Shown here piece after piece: positions 9,090-17,403 of a DNA stretch of 62,184 nucleotides. Position 1 is the stretch's first letter. Each line of letters begins with the position of its first letter. The stretch is from Victivallales bacterium (GTDB taxonomy: Bacteria; Verrucomicrobiota; Lentisphaeria; Victivallales; GWF2-38-69). The notes beneath the pieces were generated by a model, which worked only from the letters and a program-made list of their open reading frames with translations, was not told where the DNA came from and did no database searches. The position numbers and the translations under genes were made by a program. Location: positions 1 to 62,184 of the forward strand of contig JAIPJT010000011.1 in NCBI GenBank assembly GCA_021733985.1, in the 5' to 3' direction.

Positions 9090-10169
9090 TCAATCTGCTT
9101 TAATTCCCCCTCCTCCAATCAGGCGGTTATGACAGTAAACTGCAACGGCCTGCCCCGGAGTTACCGCACGAACAGGTTTCAACAGTTCAAAAGATGCTGT
9201 AGAGCTGTTAATTTCAGTTACAACTCCGCGTACAGGCTCCTGTCTATAACGTGTCTGTATTTCATATATACTATCCTGTTTTATGAATTCCAGCCAGTTC
9301 ATATTGTCTGCAGCAAAGCTGTTTTTAAATAATTCCTCGGTATTGGTGCTTACAGTCACCTTTCCCGTTTCCCGGTTTATATCATTAACATAGCCCGGTT
9401 TGCCCAGGGCTATTCCAAGCCCCTTTCTCTGACCAATAGTAAAATTTTCAATTCCATTATGTTTTTTCAGTTTTTTCCCGTTCTCATCTACCAGATAACC
9501 ACTGATACTTTTTCCGTTAAAAATTCTTTTTAAAGTTTTCTGAAAAGTTTCATCCTTATAACCGAAGCATGCATCCTGGCTTTCAATTTTATCAGCATTC
9601 GGGAGGCCTATCTTTTTTGCAGTTTCTCTAACTTCGGATTTTGTCATACAACCAAGCGGCATATATGAAAAATCCAGCTGTTTCTGGGTTAGGGCAGACA
9701 GGAAATAGGTCTGGTCCTTACTGTTGTCCAAATTTCGATAGAGATATGCTTTCCCTTTACTGTCTCTTTTAATTATTGAATAATGTCCTGTAATAATTCC
9801 GCATGCTCCGAGTTTTTCAGCAAAATCCATAAGCGCGCCGAATTTCAAGTAATAATTACACAGTATGCACGGATTAGGTGTCCTTCCGTTTTTATACTCC
9901 TCCCATGAAGGCCTGAGTACTTTATTTTTAAACAGTTCTCTAACATCAAAGAAATAGTGGGGAATATTAAGTGTTTCAGCTGCAAGCCGAGCCTGCATAT
10001 TGTCTTCAGCCCCGCAGCAGGCCCTGCTTTTTTCACGATAATCATCACAGGATCTCATCCTTAAAGTAACTCCTATAATATTATACCCTTTTCTGAGGTA
10101 TAAATAAGCGGCAACGGAGGAGTCGACCCCTCCGCTCAATGCTGCAACATATGTAACTTTATTACTCAT
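9090..10169 (-). CDS. mnmA: tRNA-specific 2-thiouridylase MnmA
   Basis: Adenylates and thiolates U34 of Lys, Glu and Gln tRNAs in the cytosol, taking sulfur relayed from a cysteine desulfurase. The N-terminal PP-loop is SGGVDSS at 12-18. The catalytic cysteines are C104 in NPCILCN and C201 in SQDACFG; an extra C101 forms a CxxC with C104. The rest covers the tRNA-binding and C-terminal beta-barrel domains, giving a normal 359 residues. It follows the ornithine cyclodeaminase-family gene by 18 nt and precedes cysE. Placement beside nifS and cysE agrees with its need for persulfide sulfur. Confidence 0.95.
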   Translation of the reverse strand: MSNKVTYVAALSGGVDSSVAAYLYLRKGYNIIGVTLRMRSCDDYREKSRACCGAEDNMQARLAAETLNIPHYFFDVRELFKNKVLRPSWEEYKNGRTPNPCILCNYYLKFGALMDFAEKLGACGIITGHYSIIKRDSKGKAYLYRNLDNSKDQTYFLSALTQKQLDFSYMPLGCMTKSEVRETAKKIGLPNADKIESQDACFGYKDETFQKTLKRIFNGKSISGYLVDENGKKLKKHNGIENFTIGQRKGLGIALGKPGYVNDINRETGKVTVSTNTEELFKNSFAADNMNWLEFIKQDSIYEIQTRYRQEPVRGVVTEINSSTASFELLKPVRAVTPGQAVAVYCHNRLIGGGGIKAD

Positions 10170-10187
10170 ACTAAAATTATCTTTCAG

Positions 10188-11270
10188 TTAACCGAATATG
10201 GGTTCATCCCACAATGGAATTTTCTTACCAAGCCCCATTTTTTCAGCATTCCGGTATATTCTATGAGCTTCTGAGAGGTCATGAATCCCCATGCCTATCG
10301 GATTAAAGAAAATTTTCTCTTTATCGGAGCTTCTGCCGGTTACACTGCCTGTAATTATCTCTCCGAGGTTCCCCCGGATTTTTTTATCTGAGATTACTCC
10401 GTCCCTTACGGCTCTCCAGCTTACATCAACACCATGGTGTTTGACCTGATACCAATCATCAACAACTACAAAATCCATCACTTTTAAAGCTTCCGCAGGT
10501 GTGTCCCAAAAAGATATTTCACAGTGGAGCGCACCTTCCTTATACCATTCAGGTTTCACATACGGTTTTTTCGCCATTGTAGCAGTACTTATAACGTCCG
10601 AATCAATAAATGCTTCTTCTACGGTATCCACAAATTTAAGTTTTATATCAACGTTATTTGCTTTCATCTTTTCCGAAAAATAATCATATATCTTAGGATT
10701 TATATCATAAACTCTGCATTCTTCTAAGGCAGGCACAGCACCTTTCATGGCCATAACCTGAGTTATACCCTGCACGCCTGCCCCGACAAGGCCCAGTACC
10801 TTTGAAGTCTTTTTTGCTAAATATTTAGCTGCAACACCGGAAGCTGCTCCGGTTCTCATTGCACTTATAAGGGTTCCATCCATTATACACGAGGGCATCA
10901 AAGAATCGGGATTACTGATTATTATTACTGCGTTTGCTCTTGGAAGCCTGAATCTTGCTGGGTTATGGGGACGACTTGGGATATATTTTATCCCGGAAGT
11001 ATTCACCGGCCCGATTAAATTTCTGCTCTCCAGTTCATCTGAGTAATTTTCACCCCCGAGAAAAGAAGGCATTGACATAATTCGTCCTGTTACTTCTTCC
11101 GTCTCAGGCCCTCCCCACCTTATTACAGGTTTCCCCGGCTGGATATAATCATTTTTTCCATGCAGAAAAAATGAACGTTCAACCGCCTTCAAGCAACCTT
11201 CCATATCACGACCGCCCGCCTTTATACACTCTTCCTGCTGTAAATAGAGAAATTCAACTCTCTTTTCCAT
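10188..11270 (-). CDS. ornithine cyclodeaminase/mu-crystallin family protein
   Basis: NAD(P)-dependent Rossmann-fold protein of the OCD/mu-crystallin family. Visible are the N-terminal substrate half, TGAASGVAAKYLA at about 155-167 and the dinucleotide loop GLVGAGVQG near 176-184. Family members include ornithine cyclodeaminase, alanine dehydrogenase, ketimine reductases and SbnB-like dehydrogenases. Its opening (VEFLYL...KAG..DME.C) resembles proteins annotated as tyramine oxidase subunit B, by recollection only. The substrate cannot be read from the sequence. It is first in the operon with mnmA, cysE and nadA, 54 nt downstream of a motif shared with the cysH promoter region, so a role in amino-acid or sulfur metabolism is likely but unproven. 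Confidence 0.8.
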   Translation of the reverse strand: MEKRVEFLYLQQEECIKAGGRDMEGCLKAVERSFFLHGKNDYIQPGKPVIRWGGPETEEVTGRIMSMPSFLGGENYSDELESRNLIGPVNTSGIKYIPSRPHNPARFRLPRANAVIIISNPDSLMPSCIMDGTLISAMRTGAASGVAAKYLAKKTSKVLGLVGAGVQGITQVMAMKGAVPALEECRVYDINPKIYDYFSEKMKANNVDIKLKFVDTVEEAFIDSDVISTATMAKKPYVKPEWYKEGALHCEISFWDTPAEALKVMDFVVVDDWYQVKHHGVDVSWRAVRDGVISDKKIRGNLGEIITGSVTGRSSDKEKIFFNPIGMGIHDLSEAHRIYRNAEKMGLGKKIPLWDEPIFG

Positions 11271-11323
11271 TGCTGTCCCCTTCTTTCTAAATTTTACAAA
11301 CGAGGTATTGTCTTACTTCACCG

Positions 11324-11335
11324 TCTATAGTCTAT
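11324..11335. promoter_or_regulatory. shared 12-bp motif, candidate Rrf2 operator (copy 2)
   Basis: TCTATAGTCTAT (minus-strand reading ATAGACTATAGA) ends 54 nt before the start codon of the ornithine cyclodeaminase-family gene. The identical 12-mer lies 53 nt before the cysH start. The core ATAG-A-CTAT is a dyad. Identity, dyad symmetry and equal spacing suggest co-regulation, most simply by the Rrf2 protein encoded in the same block. Confidence 0.5.
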
Positions 11336-11365
11336 CAATTTAGTAGAGTTTTCACATAAAAAAAG

Positions 11366-12493
11366 TTAATTTATAATTTCGTTAAGAATTTTTATTGTAT
11401 AATCAATATCTTCGGCGGTATTATTCAGACCAACCGAAAATCTTAAAGAGCCATACAGTTCTGACCTCGGCAGCCCCATGGCGCTGAGTATTCTGGATGG
11501 TTCTTCGCTTCCCGAACTGCATGCGGAACCTATTGAAACTGCAATACCTTTAAGATCCAGCTTAACAAGCATTGCTTCATTGATCTCCCCGCTAAAACTT
11601 ATGTTACTTGTGTTATTGATTCGTTTAGCAGATGAACAGTTGATCTTAGCTTTGGGAATTGTATTAATGATACCTTTTTCGAGTCTTTCCCTAAGCAGTT
11701 TTAAATAATTCATATTTTCTTCAAGATTTTCTACAGCCATTTCACAGGCTTGTCCTAATCCTGCAATTGCAGGGACATTTTCCGTTCCGGGCCTTAATCT
11801 GCGCTCCTGTCCTCCGCCATTCATCAGAGGCTGTAATTTTACACCTCTGCGAATATACAGGGCTCCGACTCCTTTGGGCCCATAAAGTTTATGTCCTGAA
11901 ACAGTCAGCATGTCAACACCGAGTTCTTCGACGTTTACAAGCATCTTTCCTGCAGCCTGAACTGCATCTGTATGCAAAAAAATCCCCTTCTCTTTAGTGA
12001 TTTCAGAGATTTTTTTTATATCGTTGACTGTCCCGGTCTCATTATTTGCCAGACATAAAGAAACAAGCTGAGTATGAGATGTGATGCTCTTTTTAAGTTC
12101 ATCTGCCGATGCCAAACCGTTTTTGTCAACAGGAAGATATGTAACTTTAATACCTTTATTTTCCAACTCTTCAAAGGTGTTAAAAACTGAACTGTGTTCT
12201 ACTGTACTCGTTATAATATGTTTTTGACAGGAAGTCCTATTCAGGCCAATACCCTGAACTGCCAGATTATTTGCCTCCGTCCCGCTGCCGGTAAAAATAA
12301 CTTCATCAGGGCGGGATTTAATTAAAGAGGCAACCTGAAGCCTGGCTTTATCTACAGCCTGCATTGCTTTTTGTCCGTACGAATGACGGCTTGACGGGTT
12401 ACCGAATTCATTCTTGAAAAAAGGATACATTGTCTCAAGTACTTCTTCTGAAAGCGGTGTAGTAGAATTGTAATCCAGAAAAACTTTTCGCAT
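11366..12493 (-). CDS. nifS: cysteine desulfurase, NifS/IscS type
   Basis: PLP enzyme that removes sulfur from cysteine as an enzyme-bound persulfide for Fe-S clusters and tRNA thiolation. The PLP lysine is K202 in SGHKLYGPKG and the catalytic cysteine is C325 in GSACSSGSEEPS. HTDAVQAAGK (174-183) contains the cofactor-binding aspartate. Length is 375, a little shorter than IscS. It begins 5 nt after the metY stop at a GAATAATTATTATG junction, so metY and nifS are translationally linked. No iscU or sufBCD is nearby. The short active-site loop is typical of NifS/IscS rather than SufS. Confidence 0.93.
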   Translation of the reverse strand: MRKVFLDYNSTTPLSEEVLETMYPFFKNEFGNPSSRHSYGQKAMQAVDKARLQVASLIKSRPDEVIFTGSGTEANNLAVQGIGLNRTSCQKHIITSTVEHSSVFNTFEELENKGIKVTYLPVDKNGLASADELKKSITSHTQLVSLCLANNETGTVNDIKKISEITKEKGIFLHTDAVQAAGKMLVNVEELGVDMLTVSGHKLYGPKGVGALYIRRGVKLQPLMNGGGQERRLRPGTENVPAIAGLGQACEMAVENLEENMNYLKLLRERLEKGIINTIPKAKINCSSAKRINNTSNISFSGEINEAMLVKLDLKGIAVSIGSACSSGSEEPSRILSAMGLPRSELYGSLRFSVGLNNTAEDIDYTIKILNEIIN

Positions 12494-12498
12494 AATAA

Positions 12499-13794
12499 TT
12501 ATTCCTGTGCAGCCTGCAGAGCCTGATCAAAATCTGAAATTATATCATCAATATTTTCTATGCCTACAGATACCCTGATCAGACCGGGGGTAATTCCTGC
12601 AATTCTTTTTGCGTCATCTGACATCTGCTGATGTGTAGTTGAACTCGGATGAATAACAAGAGTTCTTGCGTCGCCGACATTTGCTAAATGTTTTGCGAGC
12701 TTTACGCTGTCAATAAATTTAACAGCTGTTCCGGTTCCGCCTTTAAGTTCTACCCCCAATACCGAACCAAATCCGCCGCTCAAGTATTTTGAAGCATTTC
12801 CATAAGATGGATGTTCCGGTAGACCTGTGTAATTTACATTTTCAACTGAAGGGTGCTTCTTCAGAAATTCAGCAAGCGACAGTGCATTTTCGCAATGTTT
12901 TTTCATCCTGAGAGAAAGTGTTTCCAGTCCCTGGATCGTGTTGAAAGAATTTGTCGGACTCGGACACGGACCGATATTTCTCATACCCTGCACTCTGGCT
13001 TTCGTTATAAATGCAATATTACCTATACCCGGAACATCGCCCAGGGCATCCCAGTAAACTACACCATGATAACTTGGGTCAGGAGTAGTAAATTCTGAAA
13101 ATCTACCGGAAGACCAGTCAAATTTACCGCTGTCAACTATCATACCGCCAATAGATGTGCCATGTCCGCCAATCCATTTAGTCGTGGAGTAAAGTATAAT
13201 ATCAATACCATATTCAAACGGCTTAAAAAGTCCGGGGGCAAAAGTATTGTCAATAAAAAAAGGAATATTTACAGAGTGTGCCGCCTCCGCTATTTTTTCA
13301 AAATCCGGGACATCGCCTTTAGGATTTCCAATTGTCTCTCCGTAAACAATTTTAGTATTTTCTTTTATCGCTGACCTTACAGCTTCCGGGGTAAACTCTT
13401 CCAGAAAAGTGACTTCAATTCCGAATCGTGGAAGAGTATAGCGGAAAAGTGTTTCAGTCCCTCCGTATAATGAGCCTGAAGATACAATATGGTCACCTGT
13501 TTGAGCTATATTTGTGACGGCAAGGAAAATTGCCCCCATACCGCTTGAAGCAGCCAGAGCGCCTGTTCCCCCTTCAATAGCAGCAATTCTTTTTTCAAGA
13601 ACATCAGTTGTCGGATTCATAAGCCTTGTATATATGTTTCCGAACTCTTTCAATGCAAAAAGACCTGCAGCATGTTCTGACGAATTAAAAACATAACTTG
13701 CAGTCTGATAAATCGGTACTGCACATGCCCCGGTTGCTTTATCATAATCATAACCGGCATGTAAACTTAAAGTCGAATTTCCATATTCACTCAT
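12499..13794 (-). CDS. metY: O-acetylhomoserine sulfhydrylase
   Basis: PLP enzyme of the Cys/Met metabolism family that makes homocysteine from O-acetylhomoserine and sulfide. The length of 431 residues is typical of MetY, longer than the approximately 390 of MetB/MetC. Key blocks are YTRLMNPT (55-62), ASSGMGAI (82-89) and the PLP lysine K206 in STTKWIGGHGT. The ATG follows AAGGAATTATT. It is separated from upstream cysK by about 400 nt of low-complexity DNA and is tightly joined to downstream nifS. It allows direct sulfhydrylation as an alternative to transsulfuration. Confidence 0.92.
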   Translation of the reverse strand: MSEYGNSTLSLHAGYDYDKATGACAVPIYQTASYVFNSSEHAAGLFALKEFGNIYTRLMNPTTDVLEKRIAAIEGGTGALAASSGMGAIFLAVTNIAQTGDHIVSSGSLYGGTETLFRYTLPRFGIEVTFLEEFTPEAVRSAIKENTKIVYGETIGNPKGDVPDFEKIAEAAHSVNIPFFIDNTFAPGLFKPFEYGIDIILYSTTKWIGGHGTSIGGMIVDSGKFDWSSGRFSEFTTPDPSYHGVVYWDALGDVPGIGNIAFITKARVQGMRNIGPCPSPTNSFNTIQGLETLSLRMKKHCENALSLAEFLKKHPSVENVNYTGLPEHPSYGNASKYLSGGFGSVLGVELKGGTGTAVKFIDSVKLAKHLANVGDARTLVIHPSSTTHQQMSDDAKRIAGITPGLIRVSVGIENIDDIISDFDQALQAAQE

Positions 13795-14105
13795 AATAAT
13801 TCCTTCATTTTTATCTGTTAATAATTTTTATATCTTCAAATTTCACTAATTTTTTCGTGTCTTAAAATAACTAAGCCTTTATCTCAAAGAACTCTTATAT
13901 GTTTAACATATTACCTTGGTCATGGTTATTTATTGTTGATTTGGTGATTTGGTGATTTGTTAATCTTGGTCTTAATCTGTTAGTCCTTAATCTCAGTCTC
14001 AGTCATAATTTTTAACACATCAATTCATTGTCTTAACCCTCATCTCCTAATCATCACTTCTCCTTAATTTTATGCCGCACTTCGTATTATCCAGTCTGAG
14101 ATCAG
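13795..14105. other. gene-free low-complexity stretch between cysK and metY
   Basis: No convincing gene. The sequence is rich in degenerate short repeats such as tandem GTGATTTG and scattered TTAATC/GTCTTAATC-like words. The promoter of metY must lie here, but no clear -35/-10 pair or SAM riboswitch is visible. Confidence 0.5.
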
Positions 14106-14109
14106 TGTT

Positions 14110-14195
14110 GAACTAAGATTAGGATTAAGATCGAGATCTAGATCTAGATCTAGATCAAGATCAAGATTAAGATCAAGATTAGGATTAGGATTAGG
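14110..14195. repeat. hexanucleotide tandem repeat at the cysK 3' end
   Basis: A run of about 14 six-base units of the type TTAGGA, TTAAGA, TCAAGA and TCTAGA (minus strand TCCTAA, TCTTAA, TCTTGA, TCTAGA). The first unit on the minus strand supplies the serine codon and stop (TCC TAA) of cysK. The array is graded, with TTAGGA units beside cysK and TCTAGA units further away, as if different unit types expanded separately. Any reading frame across it is just Pro-Asn or Leu-Asp dipeptide repeats. Confidence 0.8.
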
Positions 14196-15108
14196 ATTTT
14201 TCATTGAACAGATCGGTTGAAAGGTATCTTTCCCCTGTATCAGGGATAACAACGAAAATATTTTTATTATTTTCGTCCTCTGCAATTTTCAATGCGGTAA
14301 AGACGGCTGCGCCTGAACTTATTCCGCATAAAATACCCTCCAGTGCCGCAAGCTTTTTTGAAGTATCCAGGGCATCCTTATCCGATACTTTAAAAACTTT
14401 ATCAATCAGCTCGGTATTAAGTACTTCAGGGACAAATCCGGCTCCAATACCCTGAATTCCATGTTTTCCGGGCTTCTCTCCTGAAAGAACGGCAGAAGTC
14501 TCCGGTTCAATTCCATAAATTTTCAAATCCGGCTTCTTTTCTTTGAGAAATTTCCCGGCTCCGCTAATGGTTCCTCCAGTACCGATACCGGCCACAAAAA
14601 TATCTATTTCCCCTTCAGAAACCTCCCATATTTCCGGCCCAGTCGTCTTGTAATGTATCTCGGGATTTGAAAAATTATTAAACTGCTGAGGCATAAATGC
14701 GCTCCTCTCTTCAGCTATCTTTTCTGCCATTTTTATAGCACCGTTCATTCCCTTGCTTCCATCTGTGAGTATAATTTCAGCGCCGAGCTGTTTCATTAAT
14801 CTCTGTCTCTCAACAGACATAGTTTCAGGCATAGTTATAATCAGTCTATAGCCTCTTGAAGCAGCTGTCATAGCAAGGCCCAGTCCAGTATTTCCGCTTG
14901 TAGGTTCAATGATAGCTCCGCCAGGCTGTAAAAGGCCGGCTTTCTCTGCTTCATTGATCATGTTTACGGCAATCCTGTCTTTCACACTTGAGGTCGGGTT
15001 AAAGAATTCCAGTTTAGCAAAAATATTTGATTTAGACGAATTTATCCTGTTTAATTTAACTACGGGGGTATTGCCGACTGTTTCGCTTATATTATTAAAA
15101 ATTTTCAT
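14191..15108 (-). CDS. cysK: cysteine synthase A
   Basis: PLP beta-replacement enzyme making cysteine from O-acetylserine and sulfide; usually complexed with CysE. The PLP lysine is K43 in TSSVKDR, the substrate loop TSGNTG is at 70-75, and the phosphate-binding GIGTGG is near 174. Length of 305 is normal. Its ATG overlaps the rrf2 stop (ATGA), so the regulator and enzyme are translationally coupled. Its stop codon is part of a tandem hexamer array, so repeat slippage there could alter the C-terminus. It forms the operon cysH-larE-rrf2-cysK. Confidence 0.95.
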   Translation of the reverse strand: MKIFNNISETVGNTPVVKLNRINSSKSNIFAKLEFFNPTSSVKDRIAVNMINEAEKAGLLQPGGAIIEPTSGNTGLGLAMTAASRGYRLIITMPETMSVERQRLMKQLGAEIILTDGSKGMNGAIKMAEKIAEERSAFMPQQFNNFSNPEIHYKTTGPEIWEVSEGEIDIFVAGIGTGGTISGAGKFLKEKKPDLKIYGIEPETSAVLSGEKPGKHGIQGIGAGFVPEVLNTELIDKVFKVSDKDALDTSKKLAALEGILCGISSGAAVFTALKIAEDENNKNIFVVIPDTGERYLSTDLFNEKS

Positions 15109-15539
15109 ATTACGTACTCCTGAGATTGACTGTTTTTTAATTTTTCAACTATAGATTCAAGTGTTATTTTTCCGGCTTCATTTCTTAGTGTCTTTGATAA
15201 ATGATACCATATATCTGTCGTTGGACATCGCTTAAACAGCGGGCACAGTTCCTTCTCCTTTACACACTCTGCAAACTCAATCTTCCCTTCAAACAGCTCC
15301 ATAACCTCCAGAACTGTTATATTTTTCGGATTTGCTTTTAAAATATAGCCCCCGTTACATCCCCGGACTGTAGCCGCAAAGCCGGCTGTCTTAAGCGGAA
15401 TTATTATCTGCTCCATATATGGCTCTGTGATATTCTGCTCTTCTGATATTGACTTCCCTTTTACCGGTTTGTTATCAGGACTCATAGCAAGTTGGATAAG
15501 GATTCTTAAACCGTATCTCGTTTTAGTCGTAAGCTGCAT
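15105..15539 (-). CDS. Rrf2-family transcriptional regulator with three cysteines
   Basis: Winged-helix dimeric DNA-binding protein of 144 residues. The N-terminal MQLTTKTRYGLRILIQLA and the GGY wing (63-65) are family hallmarks. Cysteines C92, C99 and C105 match the position of the IscR cluster ligands (C92, C98, C104), with one extra residue in the first gap. This suggests an Fe-S-binding sensor rather than a cluster-free CymR type, although genomic context (cysK, cysH, metY) is CymR-like. The gene starts 5 nt after larE at a GAATAATTATTATG junction and overlaps cysK by 4 nt. It probably controls this sulfur block through the repeated TCTATAGTCTAT motif. Confidence 0.9.
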   Translation of the reverse strand: MQLTTKTRYGLRILIQLAMSPDNKPVKGKSISEEQNITEPYMEQIIIPLKTAGFAATVRGCNGGYILKANPKNITVLEVMELFEGKIEFAECVKEKELCPLFKRCPTTDIWYHLSKTLRNEAGKITLESIVEKLKNSQSQEYVI

Positions 15540-15544
15540 AATAA

Positions 15545-16381
15545 TTATTCCTCTGCATTATATTTATTAATTTCTGTTTTACTTAATTCACGGTTCAGGC
15601 TTCCGGTTTTGTAACCGTCGCAATCAATAGCAGCATATAAATAACCCGACCTTCTACATATATTGGAAAGTATTTTTCTATGCCGCCAGGCTTTGTCAAT
15701 CTCGTCGGGAATAAATTCAAGCCTTGCAGTACTCTCCCTGTTTCTAACCCTGAATTGAGTAAAGCCAAGTTCCTTTATCTTTTTTTCTGTATCAGCTATT
15801 CTTTTAAGTTTAGCTCCGGTTATCTTTTCTCCATAAGGAATTCTTGAAGCTAAACATGCGTATGCAGGTTTTTCAGAAGTTGTCAACATGTATTTTGCCG
15901 ACAATGTCCGAATATCTTTTTTGGTTAATTCTGCCAGGCTGAAAGGAGATATAATATTGAGCTCTTTCAATGCTTTTCTTCCGGGTCTGAAATCTTCAAC
16001 GTCATCTATATTTGAACCGTCAAAAACAACTTTGCTCCCTGTAGATGCTGCAAAACTTTTTATACTGTTGAAAATATATTTTTTACAGTAATAACATCTG
16101 TCAGGTGGATTATTAATAAAATTGGGAATTTTCAACTCATCTATTTTTATAATTTTATGTTTCAGGTTCAGTTCTTTAGCAATGGTTACAGCTTCTTTAA
16201 GCTCATCCTCAGGAACAGCTGAAAAAAAGACAGTGATCAGATAAATATTTTCACTGCCAAGTACTTCTTTAGCTATCGCTGCAAGCAAAGTACTGTCGAC
16301 TCCGCCTGAAAAAGCAACTGCCGCTGAATTATAACATGATATAACCTTCTTAAGTTTACTCAGTTTTTGATTATTGCACAT
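15545..16381 (-). CDS. larE: LarE-like ATP-dependent sulfur transferase
   Basis: PP-loop enzyme that in the Lar system thiolates the nickel-pincer nucleotide precursor. The start is placed at 16381, one base after the cysH stop (TAA-G-ATG); an upstream frame extension would overlap cysH. With this start, SGGVDS is at 25-30 and the cysteine of YACLASRIPYG is residue 176, the same number as the sacrificial cysteine of Lactiplantibacillus LarE. A CxxC (C96, C99 in PPDRCYYCK) gives a three-cysteine set like that proposed for cluster-containing LarE proteins. There is no larB, larC or lactate racemase in the window. The setting in a sulfur assimilation operon points to a sulfur-transfer role, possibly not for the pincer cofactor. 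Confidence 0.85.
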   Translation of the reverse strand: MCNNQKLSKLKKVISCYNSAAVAFSGGVDSTLLAAIAKEVLGSENIYLITVFFSAVPEDELKEAVTIAKELNLKHKIIKIDELKIPNFINNPPDRCYYCKKYIFNSIKSFAASTGSKVVFDGSNIDDVEDFRPGRKALKELNIISPFSLAELTKKDIRTLSAKYMLTTSEKPAYACLASRIPYGEKITGAKLKRIADTEKKIKELGFTQFRVRNRESTARLEFIPDEIDKAWRHRKILSNICRRSGYLYAAIDCDGYKTGSLNRELSKTEINKYNAEE

Positions 16382-16382
16382 C

Positions 16383-17126
16383 TTATATATTCCAGTTAAG
16401 GGTTTCTTTATTCCTCTTGACTTTGCCTCCTTCAAAATGTATTCCACATTCTTTATTCGAATCTTTCTCCCACCACCATCGGCAACTTCTCGAAGATTCT
16501 GCAGGACGGCCGGGGCGGGTACAGGGCTGACAACCTATCGTAAAATACCCTTTATCGTACAACGAATTATAGGGTACATTATTGTTCCGAATATAATCCC
16601 AGACATTCTGCTGTGACCATTTAGCCAACGGACAAAATTTATAGGTTTCATGTGCTTTGTTCCAACTGAAAATTTTGGTTTCATTTCTGAACCCAGACTG
16701 CTCACGTCTCAGGCCGGTAACCCATAAAGAAGTATTCCTCAGCGCCTTCCGTAACGGTTTAACCTTTCTGATATAGCAGCACCTCTTTCTGTCTTCAGGA
16801 GATTTATAGAACAGATTGGGACCGTAACCGTTAATTAGTTCATCTAAATCCTCCGGTTCCGGAGAATATACTTTTATTTCAATTCCATACCGGTCTATGA
16901 TTCTCTGCCACACATCATAGGTTTCATTAAAATTCCGTCCTGTGTCGATCGTAAAAACCTCAAAGTCTGAACTAATACGCAAAAGCATATCCAATATGAC
17001 TATACCTTCAGCACCAAAACTTGTTGACAAACTTATTTTACAATCTTTAAATTCCTTCAATGCCCATTTCAGCATCTCCAGCGAACTTAAATTCTCTAAT
17101 TTTTTATTGACACCTTCAACATTCAT
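16383..17126 (-). CDS. cysH: adenylylsulfate (APS) reductase, assimilatory
   Basis: Reduces activated sulfate to sulfite using thioredoxin. The 247-residue protein has the ATP-pyrophosphatase-like fold with STSFGAEG at 34-41. It carries CC at 116-117 and C199-x2-C202, the four ligands of a [4Fe-4S] cluster, so APS rather than PAPS is the expected substrate. The catalytic cysteine is C227 in ECGIHF. It is the first gene of a leftward operon and is followed one base later by larE. No ATP sulfurylase or sulfite reductase gene is in the window. A motif shared with the ornithine cyclodeaminase-family promoter lies 53 nt upstream. Confidence 0.93.
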   Translation of the reverse strand: MNVEGVNKKLENLSSLEMLKWALKEFKDCKISLSTSFGAEGIVILDMLLRISSDFEVFTIDTGRNFNETYDVWQRIIDRYGIEIKVYSPEPEDLDELINGYGPNLFYKSPEDRKRCCYIRKVKPLRKALRNTSLWVTGLRREQSGFRNETKIFSWNKAHETYKFCPLAKWSQQNVWDYIRNNNVPYNSLYDKGYFTIGCQPCTRPGRPAESSRSCRWWWEKDSNKECGIHFEGGKVKRNKETLNWNI

Positions 17127-17178
17127 ACTCGTAACTTTTAAATCTTTTAAAGTTTTTATTAAATTATATTCATACTAC

Positions 17179-17190
17179 TCTATAGTCTAT
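17179..17190. promoter_or_regulatory. shared 12-bp motif, candidate Rrf2 operator (copy 1)
   Basis: TCTATAGTCTAT lies 53 nt upstream of cysH in the 277-nt divergent region shared with the hemerythrin-fusion gene. It is identical to the copy at 11324-11335. The surrounding sequence (GACTATAGAGTAGTAT on the minus strand) also contains ACTA...TAGT half-sites. It may serve both divergent genes. Confidence 0.5.
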
Positions 17191-17403
17191 ATTGTTTATC
17201 TGTTTTGTAAAGTATTAAAAATAATTTTTTGCTTTTTTTATGATGGTAAAAAAATTGCAGTTTTTTAAAGAGAAGCTAAACTATATTATGAACATTATAA
17301 ACTATACAATGTGTATGTGATTTTTTTAATCCGGCGTAGTATGGTGTGTTGGATAAATAAAACAAATCGTTTTGGGTATAATATTAAAAAACTGGTCAAT
17401 TTT

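Noticed and set aside
13795-14190. SAM riboswitch or other methionine-responsive leader before metY
   Set aside because: The region is low-complexity; none of the conserved SAM riboswitch helices or core bases could be found.
14110-14195. Tandem repeats considered as a CRISPR array
   Set aside because: Units are six bases with no spacers, and no cas genes are present.
14070-14285. A 71-codon minus-strand frame with Pro-Asn and Leu-Asp dipeptide repeats
   Set aside because: It is translation of the hexamer array plus the out-of-frame end of cysK; no protein family and no ribosome-binding site.
15545-16381. Claim that a complete Lar nickel-cofactor pathway is present
   Set aside because: Only the larE-like gene is in the window.
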